A stretch of DNA of 64,000 bases from Paracoccaceae bacterium. Lineage in GTDB: Bacteria > Pseudomonadota > Alphaproteobacteria > Rhodobacterales > Rhodobacteraceae. Where the stretch lies: assembly GCA_004153385.1 (NCBI GenBank), contig SDAL01000001.1, positions 62,001 through 126,000 on the forward strand, written 5' to 3'. The notes beneath the pieces are model-generated. The model had not been told where the DNA came from, did not search any database, and worked only from the letters and a program-made list of their open reading frames with translations. A program made the position numbers and the translations under genes. This document shows positions 8,647-17,339 of this stretch, in pieces; positions within the stretch are counted from its first letter, which is position 1; each line of letters starts with the position of its first letter.

Positions 8647-8690
8647 CTTTTGCAGGGCCGGATCTTGGTAAGGGTGCGGCCTTGCAAAAG
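8647..8690. terminator. Hairpin between convergent urtE and response-regulator genes
   Basis: CTTTTGCAGGGCCG (8647-8660) pairs with CGGCCTTGCAAAAG (8677-8690), 13 of 14 positions matching, across a 16-nt loop. It begins 6 nt after the urtE stop and lies before the end of the convergent regulator gene, so it can serve both transcripts. The A-rich outer stem gives T-rich ends on both strands. Confidence 0.7.
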
Positions 8691-8732
8691 ATTGACCCTG
8701 CGCCCCATGCCTGGGATGCGTATGCGCGCGCG

Positions 8733-9647
8733 TCAGCCGTGCTCGGCCAGCGCCTGTACGGCCATGGCCGCGGCGGTGGCGCGGTTTTCCACGCCCAGCT
8801 TGGCATAGATCTGTAGCAGGTGCTTTTTGACCGTGGCCGGACTATTGCCCAGAATATCGGCAATATCCTGATTGGATTTACCCGCAGCCAGCCAGACCAG
8901 TACCTCGGCCTCGCGCACGGTCAGGGGGAAGCGCGCGCGCAAAAGCGCCTCGCGGGCACCGGGAAGGGTTTCGGTCACGCGAAAGAGATATTCGCCCGGC
9001 CTGACGGTGGTCAGAAAATGGAATTCGCGCGTAGGCGGGCCCGAGTGCGGTGCCGACAGGGGCCGGGGGGGTGTGGCGCCATCTGAGGCCACCGCGGCCA
9101 ACAGGCTGCCCACAAGCGCATCCTCCAGCATCAGCCGCCCGCCTGTGAACTGATCTGACAAGATCTCTTCGGCGCGCGGGGTGCACCATAAAAGTTGCCC
9201 GTCGGCTGCAAGGGAAAACAGGCTGCGGCCGGTGGCATCCAGTGCCGCGCGGGCCCCCACCGCCAGCCGCGCATTGGCCAGATGCACCCTGATACGGGCG
9301 ATCATCTCGTCCAGAACAATGGGTTTGGTCACATAATCCACCCCGCCCGCGGCCAGACCTGCCACAACATGCTGGGTCTCTGTCAGGCCAGTCATGAAGA
9401 TGACGGGGATATGTTCGCGCATCGGGGTCTGCTTGATCCGGCGGGTCGTTTCGAACCCGTCAAGCCCGGGCATGCGGGCGTCCATCAAGATGACATGGGG
9501 GGCCACTTTGGCAAGCAGATCGAGCGCGGCCTGCCCGCTGGTGGCCACCAGAACCGTCATGTCCTCGCGTTCCAGCGCATCGGTCAGCATCCCGAGGGTC
9601 TGCGGGGAATCGTCCACGATCAGAACGGTGTCGCCCAGATCTGTCAT
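8733..9647 (-). CDS. Response regulator, receiver plus LuxR-type DNA-binding domain
   Basis: A 304-residue two-component regulator. Residues 7-125 form a receiver: acidic pocket VDDSP (D12-D13), phospho-acceptor Asp56 in VILMDARMPG, Thr in IFMTG and Lys in YVTKP. A middle region of about 100 residues (VGARAALDATGRSLFSLA...) looks like a linker or degenerate sensor domain. The C-terminal 60 residues are a LuxR/GerE helix-turn-helix: LTVREAEVLVWLAAGKSNQD, then IADILGNSPATVKKHL and IYAKLGV. The start ATG overlaps the kinase stop by 4 nt (ATGA, 9644-9647), so kinase and regulator are co-translated partners. Being convergent with the urt operon, it probably controls it. Confidence 0.9.
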   Translation of the reverse strand: MTDLGDTVLIVDDSPQTLGMLTDALEREDMTVLVATSGQAALDLLAKVAPHVILMDARMPGLDGFETTRRIKQTPMREHIPVIFMTGLTETQHVVAGLAAGGVDYVTKPIVLDEMIARIRVHLANARLAVGARAALDATGRSLFSLAADGQLLWCTPRAEEILSDQFTGGRLMLEDALVGSLLAAVASDGATPPRPLSAPHSGPPTREFHFLTTVRPGEYLFRVTETLPGAREALLRARFPLTVREAEVLVWLAAGKSNQDIADILGNSPATVKKHLLQIYAKLGVENRATAAAMAVQALAEHG

Positions 9648-12600
9648 GGCATGCCCTTTTCAAGGTCCGCGACAATGGCGGGCAGGTTGAATTCATCGGC
9701 CATCTGGCGCCAGCGGGCGATATCGGTGGCGGGCGCGCCTGTGCAGGCCATGGCATCGAGCGCGCGCAGAACGCCGCGGTGATGGCCGATTTCAGCGGCC
9801 TGTCGCAGGGCCGCGCGATATGTGCCGGTCTCGGTGGGTGCCTGTGGCGATGAGGCAGGGGGAGGGGCTGGCGTCTCAGGTGTGGTCTTGCACGCTTGCA
9901 AGGCGGGCAGGGCCTGTGATGCGGGCTCACGCATGTGCCCGTGGGCCGGATGGCGGTCCCAGTCCAGATGTAAAAGCGCGCCCACCTGTGCCACGAATGT
10001 GTCAAACACGAAGGGTTTGGAGACAAACGCATCATGATCTGCCCCTGTTTCGCGCCGCGCGCTGGCCTGTGCGTCCTGCGCATTGCCCGACACCATCAAG
10101 ATCGCAAGGCCGGGCCAAAGCGCGCGCAGCTTTGAGGCCAGTTGCCAGCCGTCCATGCCGGGCATCGTCACATCCAGAACCGCCAGATCGGGCGGCGCGC
10201 TGGGGGCGATGCGCAGGGCCTGCGCGCCGCTTCGCGCCGTCTGGATGGCAAAGCCCAATGGGGCAAGTATTTGCTGGCCCAACCGCAGATGATCCTCGTC
10301 ATCGTCGACCAGCAGCACCCGTCTGCGCGGTCCGTGATACCCCAAGATCGGGTCGTGTCTTGCCGGACTGGCCTGCGCGGTTGCGGCAAACAGCAGCATC
10401 TCGACCGTCATCTGGCTGCCATGTCCCACACGGCTTTGCACCGCGATGCGTCCGCCCATGATTTCCACCAGAAGTTTCGTGATCGTCAGGCCCAGACCGG
10501 TGCCGGGAACGGAATGGGCCTGACTGTCGGTGCCGCGGTCAAAGGGCTGAAAAATCCGCTCCAGATCCGCGGGCGCGATGCCGATGCCTGTATCGGCCAC
10601 TTCGATCTGCAACATGTGGTTGCGATAGCGGATCTGGAGGCTGACCTCGCCTTGGGCAGTGAATTTCACCGCGTTGGACAACAGATTGATGATCACCTGA
10701 CGCAGCCGCTTGCGGTCTGCAAAGATCTGTTGGGGCATCCAGCCTTGGCGCATGTAGCGAAAGCCAAGCCCTTTGGCTTCGGCCTGCAGGCGGAACATAT
10801 CGGCCAACTGGTCGAGCAGTTCGGGCAGCGCAATAGGATCGCGTTGCAAGACCAGTGTTCCGCCCTCGATCTGCGAGATATCCTGCAGCCCGTCGACCAG
10901 ATCGGTCAGATGTTCGGCGGAGCGCTGGATCACGCTGATCGCCTGTGCGGGATCTCTGGCATCGCGTTGCATAAGCTGGGCATAGCCATAGATCGAATTG
11001 AGCGGCGAGCGGACCTCGTGGCTCAGCCCCGTCAAAAACCGCGATTTGGCAAAATTTGCGGCCTCGGCGGTTTCGCGTGCCTTCTGGGCTGTGGCTTCGG
11101 CTTCCTCTCGCGCCGCGATCTCGCCAAACAGCTGCTCGGCCTGTCGGGCGAACTCATCCTCGACCTTGCGCCGGCTTTCATGCGCCAGCACCAGAAACCA
11201 TGTCATCACACCTGACAGGATCGATAGCACGGTGAAAATAACCCATAGCGCACGGGTGACGGCCACGGCCTGATCAACGCTGAACTGGGGATAAAGCTGG
11301 TGGGCGATGCAGGCCAGTAATCCTGCCAGTATCAACACGAACACCAAGCTCAGGCTGAGAACCTGCGCCAGACGTGTACGGGTTTGTGCCGCCAGTCCGG
11401 GCGGCAGCAATCGCTGTGCCAGCTGCGCGACCTGCTGGGACGCCCGTGCCTGGGGTTTGCACATGTCATGACACCGCCCTTCAAGCGAGCAACACAGCGA
11501 ACAGATCGCGACCCCGTAGGCAGGGCATTGGGCCATATCGGACGGATCGAACCGGTTTTCACAAATGCCGCAGGTGCACAGTCCGGACGGGTCGGGCGTG
11601 CTGGCCGAGATGCGTGCGATATAAAATCGCCCCCCTGTGGCCCATGCCAGAAGGGGCGCTGTGCAAAAAGCGACCGCCAGACCGATAACCACGCAAAACG
11701 CCTGCGCCAGATCGCCCAGAATTCCGCTGAAACACACAATCGCGCAGAGGATCGACAGGCCCATGGCCCCGCATCCCACCGGATTGATATCGTAAAGGTG
11801 GGCACGTTTGAATTCCATCACGCGCGGCGCCCATCCCAAGGGTTTCGCAATCATCAGATCGCCCGCAATCGCGCCAAGCCATCCCACAGCCAATATCGCA
11901 AACAGATCCAGAATGCTTTCGATCACGCCGAAGACGCCGAGCTCCATCAGCATCAGCGCCAAGGCCAGATTGAAGACCAGCCAGACCACACGGCCCGGGT
12001 GGTTATGGGTCAGGCGGGAGAAGAAGTTGGACCATGCCAGAGAGCCTGCATAGGCATTCGTGACGTTGATCTTGATCTGGCAAACGCACACGAAGACCCC
12101 TGTGAGCACCAGTGCTGCCGCAGGCGCGGGCACGATCTGGCCAAAGACCATGTGGTAGATTTCGGCCGGCTGGGCCGCGCGTTCGGGCGACAGGCCGGTT
12201 TGCAGCGCAAGATATCCCAGATAGGATCCCAGCGCCAGTTTGGCACCTGCGATCAACACCCATCCCGGCCCCACCCCCAGCACGGCCGCCCACCATGCGC
12301 GATCCCGCCGCGTGGGCATGAAGCGCAAATAGTCCACCTGCTCTCCGATCTGCGGAAGAAGCGACATCAGAAGCGAAAGCCCCGCCCCGATCATCAGCGG
12401 GTTGATGCCGGTGCCCTCCACCAGCCGCATGTCGCCTGCAAAGGTGGCCCAGCCTGCGATATCGCCTTGCATGACAGCGACCACCAGAAGCGGTGCCAGC
12501 TGCAATGCCAGCCACAGCGGTTGTGTCGCGCGTTGCCAGCGCGAGATCCGCCGGATGCCGAAGGCGGCAATCGGCAAAACAATCAGCGCCGATATAAGAT

Positions 12601-13051
12601 GCGCCACTCCCAGCGGTATCCCCAGCACCATTTCCAGTGCGACCGACATGATGCTGGCCTCGATCGCGAACAGGACAAAGGTGAAAGAGGCATAGACCAG
12701 CGATGTGACCGTAGAGCCGATGTAGCCAAACCCTGCCGCCCGCGTCAGCAAGTCGATATCCAGTCCGGAGCGCGCCGCGTTTATCGCGATTGGCACCGCG
12801 ATAAACGCGCCCAGCACCATCATCGCCCCGATCGCGATCAGGGTGTTGAGCGTGCCGTAATTCATCGTGAGGGTGGCACCAATCGCCTCGCATGCCAGAA
12901 AGGCCAGCGCGCCGATGGCGGTGTGGGCAACTGTGGCGGGCGACAGTCGCGCACTGCGGGCGGTAAAGCGTAGCGCGTAATCTTCCAGCGTTTCGTCTGC
13001 GGCCCATTTGTTGTATCGGCGCCGTTCCACCGCGATGCGCTGCCTGTGCAT
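9644..13051 (-). CDS. Hybrid sensor kinase with N-terminal NCS1 permease domain
   Basis: A 1135-residue protein of rare architecture. Residues 1-480 form a complete NCS1-type permease (cytosine/purine/allantoin/hydantoin class): a polar start (NKWAADETLEDYALRF), then about twelve hydrophobic helices with GALAFLACEAIGATLTMNYG, AGFGYIGSTVTS, LPQIGEQVDYLRFMP and INVTNAYAGSLAWSNFF landmarks (shown discontinuously). Residues 492-531 hold nine cysteines. Two further helices (about 563-625) precede a coiled coil. The HisKA H-box is GLSHEVRSPLNS (His678), followed by an HATPase core with N box NLLSNAVKF, G1 ADTGIGI and G2 GTGLGL. A receiver at 911-1030 has Asp960 in VLDVTMPG. The final 60 residues are helical and unassigned. 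AGGAA precedes the ATG. The likely role is a transporter-derived sensor of a nitrogen compound, signalling to the overlapping response regulator. Confidence 0.88.
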   Translation of the reverse strand: MHRQRIAVERRRYNKWAADETLEDYALRFTARSARLSPATVAHTAIGALAFLACEAIGATLTMNYGTLNTLIAIGAMMVLGAFIAVPIAINAARSGLDIDLLTRAAGFGYIGSTVTSLVYASFTFVLFAIEASIMSVALEMVLGIPLGVAHLISALIVLPIAAFGIRRISRWQRATQPLWLALQLAPLLVVAVMQGDIAGWATFAGDMRLVEGTGINPLMIGAGLSLLMSLLPQIGEQVDYLRFMPTRRDRAWWAAVLGVGPGWVLIAGAKLALGSYLGYLALQTGLSPERAAQPAEIYHMVFGQIVPAPAAALVLTGVFVCVCQIKINVTNAYAGSLAWSNFFSRLTHNHPGRVVWLVFNLALALMLMELGVFGVIESILDLFAILAVGWLGAIAGDLMIAKPLGWAPRVMEFKRAHLYDINPVGCGAMGLSILCAIVCFSGILGDLAQAFCVVIGLAVAFCTAPLLAWATGGRFYIARISASTPDPSGLCTCGICENRFDPSDMAQCPAYGVAICSLCCSLEGRCHDMCKPQARASQQVAQLAQRLLPPGLAAQTRTRLAQVLSLSLVFVLILAGLLACIAHQLYPQFSVDQAVAVTRALWVIFTVLSILSGVMTWFLVLAHESRRKVEDEFARQAEQLFGEIAAREEAEATAQKARETAEAANFAKSRFLTGLSHEVRSPLNSIYGYAQLMQRDARDPAQAISVIQRSAEHLTDLVDGLQDISQIEGGTLVLQRDPIALPELLDQLADMFRLQAEAKGLGFRYMRQGWMPQQIFADRKRLRQVIINLLSNAVKFTAQGEVSLQIRYRNHMLQIEVADTGIGIAPADLERIFQPFDRGTDSQAHSVPGTGLGLTITKLLVEIMGGRIAVQSRVGHGSQMTVEMLLFAATAQASPARHDPILGYHGPRRRVLLVDDDEDHLRLGQQILAPLGFAIQTARSGAQALRIAPSAPPDLAVLDVTMPGMDGWQLASKLRALWPGLAILMVSGNAQDAQASARRETGADHDAFVSKPFVFDTFVAQVGALLHLDWDRHPAHGHMREPASQALPALQACKTTPETPAPPPASSPQAPTETGTYRAALRQAAEIGHHRGVLRALDAMACTGAPATDIARWRQMADEFNLPAIVADLEKGMP

Positions 13052-13288
13052 GACTGTTTCCTAATGCCGAAGGGCGCGACCGGCGGACCAATCTTTCCCC
13101 GAGGAGAGGGCACAAGGCCTGAAGAGGGGTCCGTCAGGGCTCTAGCGCTTTTGGAAGGTGCGCCAGTGGCGGTCAACAGGCGACAGGGGGGGCGGGCCGC
13201 GCAGATTGGCGGCGCGCGCATGGGTCTGCCCGTAATTTATGCAGATCGCCTTGATTTTATGCGCAATACAAAGCAAGGGCCTTGGCTG

Positions 13289-14134
13289 TCAGGCATTGCG
13301 CCCGATCGCCATTTTGACCCGCACCCTGCGGTAGCCAAGCGCGATCAGGAACAGGATCGTCAGCAGCAGTACAATCGTCGGCGCAGGCGCGCTGTCGAGC
13401 CAGAAGCTGATATAGATGCCGCCCAGTCCGGCTGTGAGTGCGCTCAGCACCGCCGCCACCATCATCGCCACAAAACGCCGTGCCAGCAAAAACCCGACCG
13501 CGCCGGGGGCGATCAGAAACGCCACTGCCAGAATGATGCCCACCGACGAGAGCATCGCGACGATGGTGGCTGACAGGACCGTCAGCAGCCCGTAATGCAA
13601 CCAGCCCACCCGCAGCCCGATCATCCGCGCCTGAACAGGATCAAACGCATGGGCCAGAAGATCGCGCCATTTCAGCGCGAGCATCAGGCCAACCAGTGCA
13701 GCTATCGTGCCGGTAAGCCACAGATCGGGCGCCCCCACACCCAGCATGTTGCCAAACAGGATATGGTCAAGATGCACGGCACTGTCCACTTGGGTATAAA
13801 GCACCACCCCGAGGCCGAACATGCCAGAGAAGACGACCCCCATCACGGTGTCTTGCTTGATGCGGGAATGGTCCTTGATCAGCCCTGTGGCGAGCGCGCA
13901 AAACAAGCCCGCCAGAAACGCCCCCACAATCAACGGTATGCCGGCGATATAGGCCAGCACCACCCCTGGCAGCACCGCGTGGCTTGTGGCGTCGCCCATC
14001 AGTGCCCATCCCTTGAGCACCAGAAAACATGACAGCATGGCCGCCGCGGGCGCAATCAGCGCGGTGATCAGGAACGCGTTTTGCATGAACGGGAATTGCA
14101 GCGGGAATACCAGTGTATCAATCAATGACATCAT
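13289..14134 (-). CDS. sitD: Manganese ABC transporter permease
   Basis: A 281-residue membrane protein of the ABC-3 (zinc/manganese/iron) permease family with about eight helices. It shares with SitC the family segments FLVLKGWALMGDATSHAVLPGVV (as LKGWALMGDA and SHAVLPG), LKWRDLLAHAFDPVQAR and IALAFLIAPGAVGFLL-like text. The MM start at 14134-14129 overlaps the sitC TGA, so the longer open frame reaching 14434 is not used. It is the last gene of sitABCD and, with SitC, forms the membrane channel energised by SitB. Confidence 0.88.
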   Translation of the reverse strand: MMSLIDTLVFPLQFPFMQNAFLITALIAPAAAMLSCFLVLKGWALMGDATSHAVLPGVVLAYIAGIPLIVGAFLAGLFCALATGLIKDHSRIKQDTVMGVVFSGMFGLGVVLYTQVDSAVHLDHILFGNMLGVGAPDLWLTGTIAALVGLMLALKWRDLLAHAFDPVQARMIGLRVGWLHYGLLTVLSATIVAMLSSVGIILAVAFLIAPGAVGFLLARRFVAMMVAAVLSALTAGLGGIYISFWLDSAPAPTIVLLLTILFLIALGYRRVRVKMAIGRNA

Positions 14135-14988
14135 CCGGCCTCCGTCAGGGCGCGCCGCGCGCGGCGGCGTGCGGCCAGAACGCCATGCTTGGGGGCGAAG
14201 GTGAAGGCCAAGAGGAAAATGGACGTTTGCAGGCAGACGATGATCCCCCCTGTCGCCCCGTCCAGAAAATAGCTGACATAGGCCCCCAGCGCAGAGGTGC
14301 TCGCCCCGATGATGACCGATAGCACAATCAGACGTGGAAAACGGTCGGTCAGCAGATAGGCCGTGGCACCGGGTGTCACCACAAGGGCGATCACCAGAAA
14401 TGCGCCGACCGTCTGCATCGCAGCCACGGTGCACGCAGCCAGAAGCGTGAAAAACACCACCCTGAGCGCGCCCGGATGCAGGCCAATGGTGCGGGCATGG
14501 GCCTCGTCAAAGAATACGGCCAGAAGATCGCGCCATTTCAGCAGCAAAACCAGAAGCGACACCCCGCCTATCAGTGCAAGCTGGATGGTATCTGACGGTG
14601 TGATGGCCAGAATGTTGCCCATGATGATCGTCTGGACCGACACGGCCATAGGATTGAGCGAGACCATAAACAAACCCAATCCGAAAAACGAAGTGAAGAT
14701 CAGCCCGATGACCGTGTCTTCCTTCAATCCCGAACTTTGTCGCAAAAACAGCATGGCCGCTGCTGCGAGGCCGCCGGACAGAAAGGCCCCCATCGCGAAA
14801 GGCAGCCCCAGCATATACGCGCCCGCGACGCCCGGAACAATGGAATGGCTGAGCGCATCACCGATCAACGACCAGCCTTTGAGCATCAGATAGGCCGAGA
14901 GAAATGCACAGACCCCACCCACCAAGGCAGAGACCCAGATCGCGTTGGTCATGTACCCGTAGGAGAAGGGCTCGAGTAGAATGCTCAT
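14131..14988 (-). CDS. sitC: Manganese ABC transporter permease
   Basis: A 285-residue ABC-3 family permease: YLMLKGWSLIGDALSHSIVPG near residue 35 (conserved core LKGWSLIGDALSHS), GLKEDTVIGLIFTSFFGLGL, LLKWRDLLAVFFDEAHARTIGL, and ALVVTPGATAYLLTDRFPRL. SitC and SitD are clearly paralogous and make the heterodimeric channel. The start overlaps the sitB stop by 4 nt (14985-14988), and the stop overlaps the double ATG of sitD. The family transports Mn(II) and sometimes Fe(II); Mn is favoured because of the adjacent mur gene. Confidence 0.9.
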   Translation of the reverse strand: MSILLEPFSYGYMTNAIWVSALVGGVCAFLSAYLMLKGWSLIGDALSHSIVPGVAGAYMLGLPFAMGAFLSGGLAAAAMLFLRQSSGLKEDTVIGLIFTSFFGLGLFMVSLNPMAVSVQTIIMGNILAITPSDTIQLALIGGVSLLVLLLKWRDLLAVFFDEAHARTIGLHPGALRVVFFTLLAACTVAAMQTVGAFLVIALVVTPGATAYLLTDRFPRLIVLSVIIGASTSALGAYVSYFLDGATGGIIVCLQTSIFLLAFTFAPKHGVLAARRRARRALTEAG

Positions 14989-15836
14989 TTGCGCGGCTCC
15001 ACCGTGCGGGCGCGATCATCATAGATTACAAGCGGGCGCTCGTCGTCGCTGAAGACCTCCAGTTTGCGCGGATCGGCATCATCATGCAGTCGGGCGCCAT
15101 CCATCAGGAAGTGGCGCAATACACCGCCAAAGGCCACACGCAGGTTGTCGGCGGTAAACACTTCCTTTGTGGGGCCAAACGCCAGAACCGTCCCGTTGAC
15201 CAACACGACCCTGTCGCAAAATTCAGGCACCGATCCCAGATTATGAGTGGCCACCAGCATCACGCGCCCTTCTTTGCGCAGGTCGTGCAACAGCGCGATG
15301 ATCTGTTCTTCGGTTTTGACATCGACGCCGGTAAACGGCTCGTCCAGCAAGATGACTTGGGCATCTTGTGCCAGTGCACGCGCCAGAAAGACCCGCTTTT
15401 TCTGCCCGCCCGACAACTCCCCTATCTGGCGGTGGCGAAACTGGGACATATTCACCCGTTCCAGCGCGCGGTCCACGGCCTGACGATCAGCGGGGCGGGC
15501 ACGGCGCATAAAGCCCATATGCCCGTAGCGACCCATCATGACCACATCCTCGACCAGCACCGGAAAGCTCCAGTCCACTTCCTCGGCCTGCGGCACATAG
15601 GCCACCGCCTGTTGCCGCATCGCGGTGCGCACCGGCATACCCAGAATTTCAACCCGACCACGCGACAGGGGCACAAAGCCCATAAGCGCCTTGAACAGGG
15701 TGGATTTTCCGGCACCATTCACCCCCACAAGCGCGGTGATCGTGCCTTTGGGGGTGGTGAAGCTTGCATCACGAAGGGCTGTCATCCCGTTGCGGTAGGT
15801 GACGGTCAGCCCTTCGGCGCGAATGCCGTCTGTCAT
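14985..15836 (-). CDS. sitB: Manganese ABC transporter ATPase
   Basis: A 283-residue ATPase. Walker A is GVNGAGKST near residue 40. AYVPQAEEVDWSFPVLVEDV (in pieces YVPQAEEVDW and FPVLVEDV) is the Q-loop wording of metal-type ABC ATPases. The signature is LSGGQKKRVFLARAL, Walker B is VILLDEPFTGVDVKTE and the switch is VATHNLGSV. A 30-residue C-terminal tail (LMDGARLHDDADPRKLEVFSDDE, discontinuous) is common in roseobacter SitB. Its ATG overlaps the sitA TGA (15833-15836). Confidence 0.9.
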   Translation of the reverse strand: MTDGIRAEGLTVTYRNGMTALRDASFTTPKGTITALVGVNGAGKSTLFKALMGFVPLSRGRVEILGMPVRTAMRQQAVAYVPQAEEVDWSFPVLVEDVVMMGRYGHMGFMRRARPADRQAVDRALERVNMSQFRHRQIGELSGGQKKRVFLARALAQDAQVILLDEPFTGVDVKTEEQIIALLHDLRKEGRVMLVATHNLGSVPEFCDRVVLVNGTVLAFGPTKEVFTADNLRVAFGGVLRHFLMDGARLHDDADPRKLEVFSDDERPLVIYDDRARTVEPRK

Positions 15837-16786
15837 TGCGATAATCCGTCCACGATGGTTTGCGATGTGACGCGCAGCAGATCTATGTAGCTGGGTACCG
15901 GCCCATCGGGTCCGCTGAGACTGTCGACATAAAGCACACCGCCATAGGCCGCGCCGGTTTCGCGTGCAACCTGACGGGCGGGTTTGTCAGATACGGTGGA
16001 TTCAGAGAATACGGCAGGAATGTCATGCGTTCTGACCGCATCGATGACTTTGCGCACCTGCTGGGGCGTGCCTTGGGCATCGGCATTGATTGGCCAGAGA
16101 TAAACCTCTGTCAGGTTGAAATCGCGCGCCAGATAGGAAAACGCCCCTTCCGAGGTCACAAGCCAGCGGCGGTCCTCGGGCAGGGCACGGGCGGCCGCGC
16201 GCAGAGGGCCGATCACCTCCATGATCTGCGCCTTGTAGGTCTCTGCATTCTCGCGGTAACGGTGGGCGTTGTCGGGGTCGATGCCGATCATGGCATCGCG
16301 GATATTGTCCACATAGATCATGGCCGATGAGGGGGCCATCCAGCCATGCGGGTTGGGCGTGCCGTCGTATTCGCCCCCCGAGATCGACATCGGCTCCACC
16401 CCGTCGGACACGGTTACTGCGGGCACATCGGCCAGAGTGCGGAAGAACTGCTCGAACCAGCGTTCCAGATTGAGGCCGTTCCACAACACCAGATCTGCGC
16501 CTTGTGCGCCCACCAGATCGCGCGGGGTCGGCTGATAGCCGTGGATTTCCGCGCCCGGTTTCGTGATCGAGACCACGTCTATGTCGGGGCCTGCGACCTG
16601 CTTGGCCATATCCGCAATCACGGTGAATGTCGTGACGACCTTCAGCCGGTCCTGGTCGGCCATCGCCGCAGGGGCCGATAGCCACACCCCCAACCCCGTT
16701 AAAATCCCCAGCATCCCGCGCCTGCGCAGGCCGCCTGCGCGCCGCTGGTCTAGGAAAAGGTGGTTACTTCCATGTCGTGTTTGCAT
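15833..16786 (-). CDS. sitA: Manganese ABC transporter substrate-binding protein
   Basis: A 317-residue metal-binding receptor of the SitA/ZnuA (A-1) cluster. An N-terminal segment around GMLGILTGLGVWLSAPAAMA is the signal peptide. The mature part has LKVVTTFTVIADMAKQVAG, the metal ligand His in GAEIHGYQPTPRDL, His in PNPHGWMAPSSA, then VFSESTVSDKPARQ (Glu ligand) and GVLYVDSLS (Asp ligand). The His-His-Glu-Asp set is typical of Mn/Fe-type receptors, and the His-rich loop of Zn receptors is absent. The start at 16786 follows GGAGGG; the upstream frame reaching 16924 overlaps the promoter and is rejected. It is first in a tightly overlapping operon and divergent from mur. Confidence 0.9.
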   Translation of the reverse strand: MQTRHGSNHLFLDQRRAGGLRRRGMLGILTGLGVWLSAPAAMADQDRLKVVTTFTVIADMAKQVAGPDIDVVSITKPGAEIHGYQPTPRDLVGAQGADLVLWNGLNLERWFEQFFRTLADVPAVTVSDGVEPMSISGGEYDGTPNPHGWMAPSSAMIYVDNIRDAMIGIDPDNAHRYRENAETYKAQIMEVIGPLRAAARALPEDRRWLVTSEGAFSYLARDFNLTEVYLWPINADAQGTPQQVRKVIDAVRTHDIPAVFSESTVSDKPARQVARETGAAYGGVLYVDSLSGPDGPVPSYIDLLRVTSQTIVDGLSQ

Positions 16787-16819
16787 TCCCCGTGTCCCTC
16801 CGTTCAAAATACATGCAAA

Positions 16820-16834
16820 TGCAAATGAGTTGCA
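16820..16834. promoter_or_regulatory. Mur-box-like operator between sitA and mur
   Basis: TGCAA-ATGAG-TTGCA is a perfect 5-bp inverted repeat, 34-48 nt upstream of the sitA start. It resembles the manganese-responsive sites recognised by alphaproteobacterial Mur. A second weaker copy, AGCAA-N7-TTGCA, lies at 16860-16876 nearer mur. The likely role is Mn-dependent repression of sitABCD; binding is not shown. Confidence 0.65.
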
Positions 16835-16907
16835 ACTGTCAAGCCTGATGAAAATTTCCAGCAATAAATTCTTGCATTTTCCGGAAGGGCGGGGGCAAAA
16901 CCGCACA

Positions 16908-17339
16908 ATGGACAGAACGACCAACAGCCTTGAAAGTTTAATGCAGGCGCTGCGGGCTGCGGGTATTCGTGTGACCCGCCAGCGCGCGGCCTTGCTTGCG
17001 GTTCTGGCAGAGGCCGGAGATCATCCCGATGCGCCGGAGTTGCACAGACGCGCCGAGGAAGCGGCCCCTGGTATTTCGCTTTCCACCGTGTACCGCACGC
17101 TGACCACGCTCGAGACGCAGGGCGTGATCCAGCGCCACCAGTTCGAAGGCGCGCCTGCGCGGTTCGAACCCGCCGAGACGGATCATCATGACCATATGAT
17201 TGATGTAGATACGGGCGAGGTGGTGGAGTTCTGTTCCGAGCGGATCGAGAAACTGCAGGCCGCGATTGCCGCCGAGATGGGCTATGATATCGTACACCAC
17301 CGCATGGAATTGTATGTCCGAAAGCGCACGCAGGAGTGA
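16908..17339 (+). CDS. mur: Fur-family manganese uptake regulator
   Basis: A 143-residue Fur-superfamily repressor. The winged-helix N-terminus reads RVTRQRAALLAVLAEAGDHPDAPELHRRA, with recognition helix region ISLSTVYRTLTTLETQGVI (both shown as continuous family landmarks in parts). The dimerisation domain has metal ligands in ETDHHDHMIDVDTGEVVEFC. The CxxC of classical Fur/Zur is absent and replaced by IDVDTG, as in alphaproteobacterial Mur. Its position directly opposite sitABCD with a Mur-box-like site supports Mn-responsive control. The ATG at 16908 is chosen from homology to the usual Fur length; the in-frame extension to 16563 would overlap sitA. Confidence 0.88.
   Translation: MDRTTNSLESLMQALRAAGIRVTRQRAALLAVLAEAGDHPDAPELHRRAEEAAPGISLSTVYRTLTTLETQGVIQRHQFEGAPARFEPAETDHHDHMIDVDTGEVVEFCSERIEKLQAAIAAEMGYDIVHHRMELYVRKRTQE

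Noticed and set aside
11384-12973. A 529-codon open frame on the plus strand
   Set aside because: It is antisense to the NCS1-kinase gene, rich in Arg/His/Gln typical of GC-rich antisense frames, and has no domain or ribosome site.
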